Source: Armatimonas rosea | GTDB taxonomy: Bacteria; Armatimonadota; Armatimonadia; Armatimonadales; Armatimonadaceae | Direction: 5' to 3' | DNA length: 64,000 bases | Assembly (NCBI RefSeq): GCF_014202505.1 | Contig: NZ_JACHGW010000004.1 | Location: forward strand, 186,001-250,000 | Shown: positions 1-7,618 of the stretch, one piece after another | Layout: each line of letters starts with the position of its first letter | Position numbering within the stretch: the stretch's first letter is position 1 | Position numbers and translations under genes: made by a program | The notes under the pieces: generated by a model | The model's database searches: none | Told to the model about the DNA's origin: nothing | What the model saw: only the letters and a program-made list of their open reading frames with translations

Positions 1-1599
1 TCCGGAGATTCCCGTGGCGTACTGGTAGACATAGAAGTTGGAGTAAAGATGGGTTGAGAACTGCATCCAGGTACTCCCCACACGGTTCCAGTCCTCGCCC
101 TCCAGCGCGACATCGGGGCCAAACGCCTCGGCAAAGAGCTCGGCCATGCGCTGGGTGAGGAACTGCGCCGTCAGGGCTTGCCCGTTCCAGACACGCTCGT
201 GGATCTCCCGTTCGAAGCGCGCGAGGGTGGGCATGACCAGAAAGTAGCGGTGGAAGTTGCTCATTGCCTCTTCTAGGACACCGATCAGGAGCTCTTTGTT
301 GTCGGCGAACTTCTCCAGCAGGTACGCACGGGTCAGGGCCTGGTTGAAGTTGCTGGCAACCTCGGCCACAAAGAGCCCGTAGCTGGCGTAGTGCTGGGGC
401 TGAGAGCGCCGCGAGTAGTAGCTATGGAGCGAGTGCCCCAGCTCGTGGGCGAGCGTCGAGAGCGAGAAGACATCGTCGTTGTAGCTCATCATGATAAACG
501 GGTGCGTCCCGACCGTCCCCGACGAAAACGCGCCCATGCGCTTGCCCTTATTGACCGCCCAGTCCACCCAGCGCTCGTCGGTTGCCCCCCGCACCATCGC
601 CGCGACATACTCCTCGCCCAGTGGGGCCATCCCCTCCGCGATCCACTGAACCGACTGGGCGTAGGACACCTCGGACTTTCCGGGCGTGAGCGGGGCTTTG
701 ATGTCCCAGGGTGCCAGCTTCTCCAGACCCAGCACGCGTTTGCGCAAGGCCCAGTAGCGGTGCCAGGTCGGGAGGTTCTTCTGAAACGCCTCGATCAGGC
801 TCTCGAAGACACTCACCGGGATAAAGTTGGGGGTCAGGGCCGCATGGAGCGCGGAGTCGTAGCCGCGCACCCGCGCCAGAAAGACATTCTGCTTCACCCC
901 CGTGGCCAGGCACTGCGCGAGGCTGTTCTTGTGGGCCAGGTGGGCATCGGCATAGCCCTTCCACGCCGACTCGCGCACCGCGCGGTCGGAATCGGTGAGG
1001 AGGCTACCAATCGTGCTCTGCCCGATCTCATGCCCCCCCTCGGCGGGAGCAAAGGTCAGGTCCGCATCACAGAGGATGCCGTGGATGCGGGTGGCGCTGC
1101 GGAGCGCATCTCCGGCCAGGGTCAGCACTCCCTCGACCTCGGCGGAGCGGATGTGGGGCGCACGCTGGAGCAGGCGCTCGAAGTAGTGGGCGTAGCCCGA
1201 GAGGACCGGGTGGCTCGCCCCCCACTGGGTCAGGGTCTCAGCGCCCAGCGCAAGAAGCTCGGGCTCCGCAAAGGCGAGGGCGGCCCCCAGCCGGGTTCCC
1301 AGCCCCATCGCGCGGTCGGTGCGTGCGGCGGCCTCAGTGTTACTCGTATCGGTGGCAAACCCCAGGTGGGCATAGACCCCGACATGGCTTACCTGGCGCT
1401 GCAGCGCCTCCGCCACCTGGAAGTACTGGACCAGGGTCTCGGGATCGCCCAGCTTTCCGACAAAGGCGGCCAGGCTTGGTACTTCGGCATCGGCGGCGCT
1501 GAAGGCGGCTTCCCAGTCGGCGGGGGTCGCGAAGATCGACTCTAGGTCCCAGGTGCTCTCTGGTGCAACCTCGGCCCGGGTAGGTAGTGAATGGCTCAT
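1..1599 (-). CDS. pepF: Oligoendopeptidase F (M3 metallopeptidase), 3' end outside window
   Basis: Zinc oligopeptidase that cleaves short peptides, normally cytoplasmic. Reading the minus strand from the ATG at 1597-1599 gives 533 residues that run off the window edge, so the C-terminus is missing; the family is usually about 600 residues. The zinc motif HELGHSLH is encoded near 430-455 and matches the M3 consensus HExxH. The N-terminal half has the helical M3B pattern, with phrases such as TWDLESIF close to the start. It lies 35 nt downstream of the MBL hydrolase gene on the same strand, so co-transcription is likely. Confidence 0.93.
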   Translation of the reverse strand, partial: MSHSLPTRAEVAPESTWDLESIFATPADWEAAFSAADAEVPSLAAFVGKLGDPETLVQYFQVAEALQRQVSHVGVYAHLGFATDTSNTEAAARTDRAMGLGTRLGAALAFAEPELLALGAETLTQWGASHPVLSGYAHYFERLLQRAPHIRSAEVEGVLTLAGDALRSATRIHGILCDADLTFAPAEGGHEIGQSTIGSLLTDSDRAVRESAWKGYADAHLAHKNSLAQCLATGVKQNVFLARVRGYDSALHAALTPNFIPVSVFESLIEAFQKNLPTWHRYWALRKRVLGLEKLAPWDIKAPLTPGKSEVSYAQSVQWIAEGMAPLGEEYVAAMVRGATDERWVDWAVNKGKRMGAFSSGTVGTHPFIMMSYNDDVFSLSTLAHELGHSLHSYYSRRSQPQHYASYGLFVAEVASNFNQALTRAYLLEKFADNKELLIGVLEEAMSNFHRYFLVMPTLARFEREIHERVWNGQALTAQFLTQRMAELFAEAFGPDVALEGEDWNRVGSTWMQFSTHLYSNFYVYQYATGISG

Positions 1600-1634
1600 G
1601 CCCCAGTGTACCCGGAAATCAAATCCGGGACGGC

Positions 1635-2591
1635 CTAGACCTCGTAGCGGTCGTAGTCGCGGCAGGAAAAGAGCGCGAGAGTCTCGTCGGGCTGGAGCAG
1701 TGCCTGCCCCTCGGTGACCAGCGCCCCAACCCGCCCATCGGCGGAGAGAGGATCGTGGTGGGTAAAGCCGATCCGGTTCACCCCCGTTGCCCGCGCGAGG
1801 CGCACGGCGTACTCCGGCGTCCCGTGGCCAAAGCCCGCCTTGCCGCCCTTTTCGTACTCCTCCTGCGAGTACTGCACATCCTGGATCAGCAGGTGGGTCC
1901 CCGAGATAAACTCGATCAGGCTCACCGGAATCCCCGCACGCACTTCTTCGTCGGTGAGGAGCACAAAGACCCGTCCCGTAGGCCGCTCCTCAAAGCGATA
2001 GGTGATGGTCCGCTCCGGGTGCTCGGTCCAGTGCATCTGCACGACAAGGCACTCGTCGATGGGAAAGGTCCGCCCTTGCCCAAACGAGACCGGGCGCTTG
2101 TGCTCGTCGCTGTGAACAAAGCGCTCTTTTTCCAGGATCACCTGACCGCCCTCAGGGTGGATGAGGATCACACGGGTGGGAGGGATCTCGATCTGGTGGA
2201 AGCTAATGTGCTGCGAGATCGCCCCAAAGGAGACGGGGTGAAAGGGCGGCTCCATGATGCGCTCATAGACTTGCTTGGGGCCGTAGCTGCGGTCTTTGGT
2301 GCCGTAGATATGCATGGCCATCTGCTGCATAAAGATCGGCGGCGCGATCAGGACCCCTTGGGTGTGGTCGTGGTGGTAGTGGGTGTGAAACAGATGGAGC
2401 TCGGTCATGCCAAGGCGTAGCGCCTCGTTGGCGAAGGGCAAGAACCCCGTGCCACCGTCGATCACCACATGTACTCCCGGAGGTAGGCAGATTGAACGAA
2501 CCTCAAAGCAGGTTGTATTACCACCGGTCTGTACCATGCCGGGATTTGCCACGGGCAGCGACCCCCGTGTCCCCCAGGCAATTACTTCCAT
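1635..2591 (-). CDS. MBL-fold metallohydrolase
   Basis: A 318-residue metallo-beta-lactamase-fold hydrolase. The N-terminus (MEVIAWGTRGSLPV) is typical of the MBL subfamily related to class II phosphodiesterases and RNase Z-like proteins. The metal motif HTHYHHDHTQG (HxHxDH) lies near residue 90, and later His/Asp residues (FTHHDPLS) fit the second metal site. The start is firm: an AGGAGGA Shine-Dalgarno lies 8-9 nt before the ATG. A TAAAAT hexamer at 2612-2617 (minus) could be its -10. The substrate cannot be told from sequence. Confidence 0.85.
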   Translation of the reverse strand: MEVIAWGTRGSLPVANPGMVQTGGNTTCFEVRSICLPPGVHVVIDGGTGFLPFANEALRLGMTELHLFHTHYHHDHTQGVLIAPPIFMQQMAMHIYGTKDRSYGPKQVYERIMEPPFHPVSFGAISQHISFHQIEIPPTRVILIHPEGGQVILEKERFVHSDEHKRPVSFGQGRTFPIDECLVVQMHWTEHPERTITYRFEERPTGRVFVLLTDEEVRAGIPVSLIEFISGTHLLIQDVQYSQEEYEKGGKAGFGHGTPEYAVRLARATGVNRIGFTHHDPLSADGRVGALVTEGQALLQPDETLALFSCRDYDRYEV

Positions 2592-2705
2592 TTAGCTGTC
2601 CTCCTCCTAAGATTTTAGGAGCTGTCCTTGTCGTACGGCCTTCAGTTTCATATGGGGCTTTTGCGCGGAAACCCTCTTGGGGGTCATTGTACAGCATTCA
2701 TAGCG

Positions 2706-2711
2706 TACAAT
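2706..2711 (+). promoter_or_regulatory. -10 hexamer (TACAAT) close to the start of the aldolase gene
   Basis: TACAAT ends 9 nt before the ATG at 2721. No good -35 lies at 17 bp, and no Shine-Dalgarno lies between it and the ATG. A transcript started here would be leaderless or nearly so. Confidence 0.45.
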
Positions 2712-2720
2712 AAGCCAAGT

Positions 2721-3494
2721 ATGAAGAACGACACAACCACAGTTCTCGAGCGACTGCATGCGCTCGCTCACTGGCTGGGCTCTCCACAGCATGATTTTTC
2801 GATCCTCGCCGAGGGCAATGTCTCCGCAGCGATTGGGGACCGGACGACCTTTTGGCTGAAGGCATCGGGGTGCATGATGGGCACCATGCGCCAGGATCAG
2901 TTTGTCTTGATGGACACGGCGCGCTCCCTGGCGATCCTCGACCACGAGACCCTCACGGACACGGAGATCAAGGATCTGCTCCGAGGCGCACGGGTAAACT
3001 CCGACGATCCCCTGCACCCGAGTGTCGAGGCCGCTCTCCACGCCGTCTGCCTCACCGACGGCGGCGCAAATGTCGTGGGGCACACGCACCCCACCCCCTG
3101 GCTCTCGATTCTGTCGTCGGAGCGGGCCGAGGAAGCCATCGCCGGGCGTATCTTCCCCGACGAGATCGTGGTCTGCGGGCCGGCGGTCTGCTTTGTCCCC
3201 TATGTCGATCCCGGTCCCCCGCTTGCCAAGGCCTGCCGCGAGGCGATCGCCGCCTACAAGGCCGAGTGGGGTGCCCCTCCGAAGGTGCTGCTCCTGCGCA
3301 ACCATGGGCTCTTTGCCCTCGGGAAAGACGCCGACGAGGTCGAGCGCATCACGGCGATGAGTGTCAAGGTGGCACGTGCCTTGCTGGGAACCTATGCTCT
3401 AGGTGGCCCGCGCTTCCTGACCCCCGAGAACGTGGCACGCATCCACACGCGCCCCGATGAGCACTTCCGACAAAAGATGCTAGAGACCCGCTAG
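2721..3494 (+). CDS. Class II aldolase/adducin family protein
   Basis: A 257-residue zinc-dependent class II aldolase-type enzyme; family members cleave or dehydrate phosphorylated ketoses such as fuculose-, rhamnulose- or methylthioribulose-1-phosphate. Visible motifs are GNVSAAIGD and FWLKASG (phosphate site), HPSVEAALH, the zinc pair in HTHPTPW, and RNHGLFALG (third His). I chose the ATG at 2721, not upstream in-frame codons, because family homology begins just after it and a -10 hexamer sits 9 nt upstream. The gene is divergent from the MBL hydrolase. The sugar substrate is unknown and no kinase or isomerase partner is nearby. Confidence 0.82.
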   Translation: MKNDTTTVLERLHALAHWLGSPQHDFSILAEGNVSAAIGDRTTFWLKASGCMMGTMRQDQFVLMDTARSLAILDHETLTDTEIKDLLRGARVNSDDPLHPSVEAALHAVCLTDGGANVVGHTHPTPWLSILSSERAEEAIAGRIFPDEIVVCGPAVCFVPYVDPGPPLAKACREAIAAYKAEWGAPPKVLLLRNHGLFALGKDADEVERITAMSVKVARALLGTYALGGPRFLTPENVARIHTRPDEHFRQKMLETR

Positions 3495-3552
3495 CCCCTA
3501 AACTCCTCCGTCGGCAAAAAAGAGAGCCGACACGATCCGCTGAAAGGCATTT

Positions 3553-4113
3553 ATGAGACTTGATAGAGTGACGAACCCTGAGACCGTATTGACCTCGTTT
3601 GACGCCGTCTCCAAGAAGCTAACCGAGAGTGGTACCCCGCGTACCATCACCATCGGCTACACCGCGGGCAGTGAGACAGTCACCGCCTACTGGAACAAAG
3701 AGCACAACTTCTGGAGCCGCCTGGAGCCAGAGAACAGCACCGCCCCCGAGACCATAGTCTGCACCTGCGGCGCAGGCGAGCCCACCGAGGGCAAGGAGCA
3801 GGCGATCACGGTCGAGATCAATATCGACAAGAAAGGGACCTCCTGGAACCTCGGCGGGGTCTTCGTCACCGACCAAAAGACCAAGACGATTCTCCTCTCC
3901 CACACCGGCAAGATCTCCGGCCAGCGCGGTGCCAACCGTGAGAGCTTCCTGGACTCGATCCCAGCCTACATGCGCCCGACTGTCAAGGGCAAGGGCGCTC
4001 CCCGCGAGATCATCGTCATTGGTGATATCAACTCCCCCGACTTTATCGAGAACCTGGGGAGCTTTGTCAACCGGGTCGCCAAGTTCAAGACGGACCTGAA
4101 AAACAGCAAGTAG
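3553..4113 (+). CDS. Hypothetical protein, 186 aa
   Basis: I do not recognise this protein. It has no signal peptide or membrane segment. Residues 1-120 alternate hydrophobic and polar residues and look beta-rich (for example TITIGYTAGSETVTAYW and ITVEINIDK), and a CTCG pair of cysteines lies near residue 74. The C-terminus is helical and Lys-rich. A GAAAGG Shine-Dalgarno lies just before the ATG. Codon use matches the neighbours. It is probably a free-standing gene between the aldolase and the dipeptidase, both on the same strand. Confidence 0.65.
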   Translation: MRLDRVTNPETVLTSFDAVSKKLTESGTPRTITIGYTAGSETVTAYWNKEHNFWSRLEPENSTAPETIVCTCGAGEPTEGKEQAITVEINIDKKGTSWNLGGVFVTDQKTKTILLSHTGKISGQRGANRESFLDSIPAYMRPTVKGKGAPREIIVIGDINSPDFIENLGSFVNRVAKFKTDLKNSK

Positions 4114-4157
4114 CCTGTCTGCTCTCCGAAACTCCCTCCTCCGGGGGGGAGATTAGG

Positions 4158-4163
4158 TACACT
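4158..4163 (+). promoter_or_regulatory. -10 hexamer (TACACT), leaderless start of the dipeptidase gene
   Basis: TACACT ends exactly 6 nt before the ATG at 4170, so transcription would begin at or beside the start codon. No Shine-Dalgarno is present. This supports the ATG at 4170 over the in-frame GTG at 4164, which would lie at or before the transcription start. Confidence 0.55.
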
Positions 4164-4169
4164 GTGGCC

Positions 4170-5546
4170 ATGAGAGCCACTTTTGAAGCGTGGGTTGACT
4201 CCCACCAAGACCAGATCATCGCCGAGACCCAGAAAATCCTGCGGATTCCCTCGGTCAACGAGCCCGAGAGTGTCGGGGAGGGCGCCCCGTTTGGCAAGCC
4301 CTGCGCCGATGCCCTGGAGCACACCCTCGCGCTGTGTGCAGCGCTGGGGATGCGCACAGAGAACTTCGGCGGCTACGCCGGCCACGCCGAGTTCGGCCCC
4401 GAGGATGCCCCCGAGATGGTCGCGATGCTCGGTCACTTAGATGTCGTCCCCGTGGGCTCGGAGTGGACAAAGGAACCGTTTGGCGCGGAGATCGAGGGTG
4501 ACTGGCTCTTTGCTCGGGGTGCCTCCGACGACAAGGGGCCCACCTACGCCGCGCTCTTTGGCGCAAAAGCGGTGCTGGACTCCGGCCTGCCCCTCACCCG
4601 CCGTGTCCGCTTGATCTTCGGCTGCGACGAAGAGTCCGGCTGGGAGTGCATGCGCCACTACTTCGAGGTCGCCCAGCAGCCAAAGCCCGATCTTGCCTTC
4701 ACCCCCGATGCGGGCTTCCCCCTCTACTACGCCGAGAAGGGCAGCTTCACCCTCACCGCCACCAAGCCGATTGGGGAGTCTCTGGTCGCCACCTTCAGCT
4801 CCGGCCTGCGCCCCAACATGGTCCCCGATGAGGCCGAGGTCGTGCTGATCGGCGCTCCCGACCGCCTGGCCTATATCGCCAAGACCCTCAAGCGCAAGCG
4901 GACGTTCAAGGTGACCGATGAAGGCGACAAGGCGCTCCGTATCTGGGCCAAGGGCAAGGCCAGCCACGGAGCGTCGCCACAAAAGGGAATCAACGCCGCG
5001 CAGAAGCTCGCCGAGGCACTCTTCGACCTCTTCCCCGAGCCGTGGCTCTCCGAGCTGGTGGAGCGCTGCGCCTGCGATGGATCGGGGATCGGGATCGCGG
5101 GCAAGGACGAGATCACGGGGCCGCTGACCTGCAATGTCGGGATCGTGACGGTTCTAGACGGCACCCTCTCGATGACCTTCAATGTGCGCTACCCCGCCAC
5201 CTGGGATGAGTCCGTGCTGGAGCGGGCGCAGGCATCGCTCACCAGCGACGGCTGGACCATCACCGAGCTGCACCACACCGCGCCGCTCTATGTTCCCCAG
5301 GACGCCGAGCCAGTACGCACGCTGCTCAAGGTCTATCGGGACCACACGGGCGATAGGAGCAAGCCGCTGACCATGGGCGGCCGCACCTACGCCACGACAG
5401 TCGCGCCCAATGGAGTGGCATTTGGCGCGGGCATGAAGGGCGATCCCGAGGTAGCCCACCGCCCCGATGAGAAGTTCTCGATCACGCGGCTACTCTTCTG
5501 TGCCAAGCTCTACGCCGACGCGCTCTACCAGCTCGCCAACTGCTAG
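4170..5546 (+). CDS. M20-family dipeptidase (PepV-like)
   Basis: A 458-residue zinc di-/aminopeptidase of the M20 family, closest in layout to PepV dipeptidases. Catalytic features in order are GHLDVVP (metal His and Asp), GASDDKGP (bridging Asp), FGCDEESG (catalytic and metal Glu), and a C-terminal GAGMKGDPEVAHRPDE segment carrying the last metal His. The lid domain between about 180 and 390 is present, so the length is normal. It is a cytoplasmic enzyme of peptide salvage, consistent with peptidase F nearby. The start is set by the -10 hexamer 6 nt upstream. Confidence 0.88.
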   Translation: MRATFEAWVDSHQDQIIAETQKILRIPSVNEPESVGEGAPFGKPCADALEHTLALCAALGMRTENFGGYAGHAEFGPEDAPEMVAMLGHLDVVPVGSEWTKEPFGAEIEGDWLFARGASDDKGPTYAALFGAKAVLDSGLPLTRRVRLIFGCDEESGWECMRHYFEVAQQPKPDLAFTPDAGFPLYYAEKGSFTLTATKPIGESLVATFSSGLRPNMVPDEAEVVLIGAPDRLAYIAKTLKRKRTFKVTDEGDKALRIWAKGKASHGASPQKGINAAQKLAEALFDLFPEPWLSELVERCACDGSGIGIAGKDEITGPLTCNVGIVTVLDGTLSMTFNVRYPATWDESVLERAQASLTSDGWTITELHHTAPLYVPQDAEPVRTLLKVYRDHTGDRSKPLTMGGRTYATTVAPNGVAFGAGMKGDPEVAHRPDEKFSITRLLFCAKLYADALYQLANC

Positions 5547-5551
5547 TGTTC

Positions 5552-6025
5552 TTACTCCGTCAGGTGCGAGCGTAGCATCCAGGCCGTCTTCTCGTGCTGC
5601 TCCAAGAGCCCCGTGAAGAAGTCGGTCGTGCCATCGTCGCCGAGCTCCGCCGTGGACTCAATATCCTCGCGGAGCTGCCGGACGATTGCCTCGTGGTCGG
5701 TGAGGAGTACAGAGATCAGGCCATCGGCATCGGGGTTCTCCCCTGGCTCCTCGTTCAGGCGGGTGAGCTGGGAGAGCTCCGCCAGGGTCGCGGGAACCTT
5801 GATCCCCAGCATCAGCGACCGCTCCGCCACGGCGTCCACGGTCTCGGCGAGCTGCTCGTACTGCTCCTCAAAGAGCTTGTGGTAGCTCATAAAGTGTGGC
5901 CCCGTGACATTCCAGTGCGCCTTGCGGGTCTTGGTCGAGAGCACGTACTCATCGGCGAGAAGGAGATGGAGGCGCTCCGCGACCGTGTCGCGCTGCTCCA
6001 AGGAGAGTCTGGTATTGATCTTCAT
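5552..6025 (-). CDS. dps: Dps-family DNA-binding ferritin
   Basis: A 157-residue DNA-protection/iron-storage protein. Dps dodecamers oxidise Fe(II) with peroxide at sites shared between subunits. The family signature is clear: KAHWNVTGPHF, then HKLFEEQYEQ and DAVAERSLMLG, which supply the ferroxidase His, Asp and Glu residues. The N-terminus is short (MKINTRLSLEQ), without a long Lys-rich DNA-binding tail. The length is typical. It is convergent with the dipeptidase gene, with only 5 nt between the stops. Stress regulation is expected for the family, but no operator is visible. Confidence 0.9.
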   Translation of the reverse strand: MKINTRLSLEQRDTVAERLHLLLADEYVLSTKTRKAHWNVTGPHFMSYHKLFEEQYEQLAETVDAVAERSLMLGIKVPATLAELSQLTRLNEEPGENPDADGLISVLLTDHEAIVRQLREDIESTAELGDDGTTDFFTGLLEQHEKTAWMLRSHLTE

Positions 6026-6073
6026 ACCGCTCCCTATGCCACGCGCTACCGCAGGGTTCCGGCTATTCTGGGG

Positions 6074-6460
6074 CTACTTCTCGTGGTTTTGTTCCAAGAC
6101 AAGGCGCAGATCCCGCTCCAAGATAAAGGCCGTCACGACCGAGAGCGAGAGGCAGGCGACCGCATAGAGCAGGCGGTAGAGCAGTGGAAGCGACTCCAGG
6201 CGCACGAGGTCCTTGGCCGTAAGCACGACCTGGGTGGTGACAACAATGCGGCAGAGCAGTGCCATCCGGGTCAGTGGGATGGTCCGGGAGAGCCCCGTGT
6301 ACCAGAGGCAGAGCGCTGCCGTCCCCCCTACCAACAAAAACGAGAGGGTCGCCGCCAGGAGAGAGCTGCCCAAAAACACCACCCGCGCGACCATCTCCAG
6401 CACCAGGCAGGCAGTTAAGACCAGGGTGAAGATCGTATTGAGGGGGTTGCGGCTCTCCAT
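6074..6460 (-). CDS. Small integral membrane protein
   Basis: A 128-residue protein of unknown function with about four hydrophobic helices: near residues 8-30, 34-53, 64-84 and 92-112. The tail is charged. It has no recognised catalytic motif. It runs divergently from the lipoprotein gene at 6518. A TAAAAT hexamer 6 nt before its ATG supports the start and suggests a leaderless transcript. Confidence 0.65.
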   Translation of the reverse strand: MESRNPLNTIFTLVLTACLVLEMVARVVFLGSSLLAATLSFLLVGGTAALCLWYTGLSRTIPLTRMALLCRIVVTTQVVLTAKDLVRLESLPLLYRLLYAVACLSLSVVTAFILERDLRLVLEQNHEK

Positions 6461-6466
6461 AGGCGT

Positions 6467-6472
6467 ATTTTA
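6467..6472 (-). promoter_or_regulatory. -10 hexamer (TAAAAT), leaderless start
   Basis: On the minus strand TAAAAT is followed by exactly 6 nt and then the ATG (6458-6460) of the small membrane protein gene. No Shine-Dalgarno intervenes. Confidence 0.5.
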
Positions 6473-6517
6473 CCGTGCCTTGAAGGTTTCTACGTTTTAC
6501 GAGTCGTACAAAGTGCT

Positions 6518-7618
6518 ATGCAACGTCGTCGATTTCTAAAGCTCTCCGTTGCGGGAGTTCTTGCGGGGTGTGGTGGTGGCTCTACCTATGTCGCCCGCTT
6601 GCCTGAGCCGCTCTCTTCTACCCGTTTCCACTTGACTCCCCTCCTTCCCAGCATCCCCGGCAATGCATATTCGGCATCCGCACTCAGCGACACCGGCTGG
6701 GTAGTCGGGGTTGAGCGTGCGCCTGTGTCACGGGGACGCCTCTCCCCTGCCTGGCCCTTGGCCCAACAGCTCCTCGTGCGGATCGCGCCCAGTGGGGAGC
6801 ATACGGTCTTGCTTGCCCCCCGCGAGCCTCTCCCCTTATTTGGAATGATTCGCTCGACCATCGGGGCCAGTGCGATTTCGCGTGATGGATCTGTCCTTGG
6901 CTGGAACACACAGCAGCTTGTTTTGTGGGATTCCAAGGGCATCGCGCAGCTGCTTAATGTGCCCAGTAGCAACCTAGACTCGTTACCGCCCCTCCGCACC
7001 GATGAGGGCACGATTTACTATGTCTCAACCAACTATAGTCTCCTCTATCGCCTAACAGTGGGCGGGACTCCCGAGTACATCCCGACAACGCTAGGCTCCA
7101 TGGTCGAGCGTACGGTGGTTGCTCTCGCCAATAACGAGACGTTTGCGGGATTTGGTGGCCCCCTTGGCGAGTACCAACGCCCATGGCGTCTGTACCAGGG
7201 CAAGGAAGAGTTTCTCCCCCTCCCTCCGGGGACCTACGATGGCCGTCTCAGCGCGATTCAAGAAAACGGCGATTCGGTAGGCGTTGCAGGCGGACTTCCC
7301 CTTCGTTACCATGGCACGCAGCCCGTCCTCCTGCCCCTCCCGCCCGAGTTCGACCGTGGGTGGGCAAACGGTTGCAACGCAGACACAACCGTGGGCACGG
7401 CCTACCCTAGCTCACTCCCCGGCACGACGCGTGCCTTGCTCTGGGAGGGAAGCTCCCCTGTGTTTCTCGACAGCCTCTTCCCCGACGATTCGGGCTGGAC
7501 TTTCACAAGTGCGCAGGCGATCAACCGCCTGGGGCAGATTCTGGCAACGGGGCGCTTCGATGGGAACGAGTACTCGGTTCTGCTGACACCGCGGATTGTC
7601 GGAGCTCCGCCCACGTGA
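6518..7618 (+). CDS. Secreted lipoprotein with extracellular repeat (HAF-like) pattern
   Basis: A 366-residue exported protein. The N-terminus MQRRRFLKLSVAGVLAGC has a twin-arginine start followed by a lipobox (LAGC), so it is probably a Tat-exported lipoprotein. The mature part has recurring phrases of the type SALSDTGWVVG, AISRDGSVLGWN, AINRLGQILATG, typical of HAF/beta-propeller-like surface repeats. No enzyme motif is seen. Its last 98 bp overlap the 3' end of the large convergent gene at 7521, where both frames are open. Function unknown. Confidence 0.7.
   Translation: MQRRRFLKLSVAGVLAGCGGGSTYVARLPEPLSSTRFHLTPLLPSIPGNAYSASALSDTGWVVGVERAPVSRGRLSPAWPLAQQLLVRIAPSGEHTVLLAPREPLPLFGMIRSTIGASAISRDGSVLGWNTQQLVLWDSKGIAQLLNVPSSNLDSLPPLRTDEGTIYYVSTNYSLLYRLTVGGTPEYIPTTLGSMVERTVVALANNETFAGFGGPLGEYQRPWRLYQGKEEFLPLPPGTYDGRLSAIQENGDSVGVAGGLPLRYHGTQPVLLPLPPEFDRGWANGCNADTTVGTAYPSSLPGTTRALLWEGSSPVFLDSLFPDDSGWTFTSAQAINRLGQILATGRFDGNEYSVLLTPRIVGAPPT

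Noticed and set aside
391..1545. Long plus-strand open frame inside the peptidase F gene
   Set aside because: Antisense to a gene with an intact HExxH motif. The protein is Arg/Gly/Pro-rich and matches no family.
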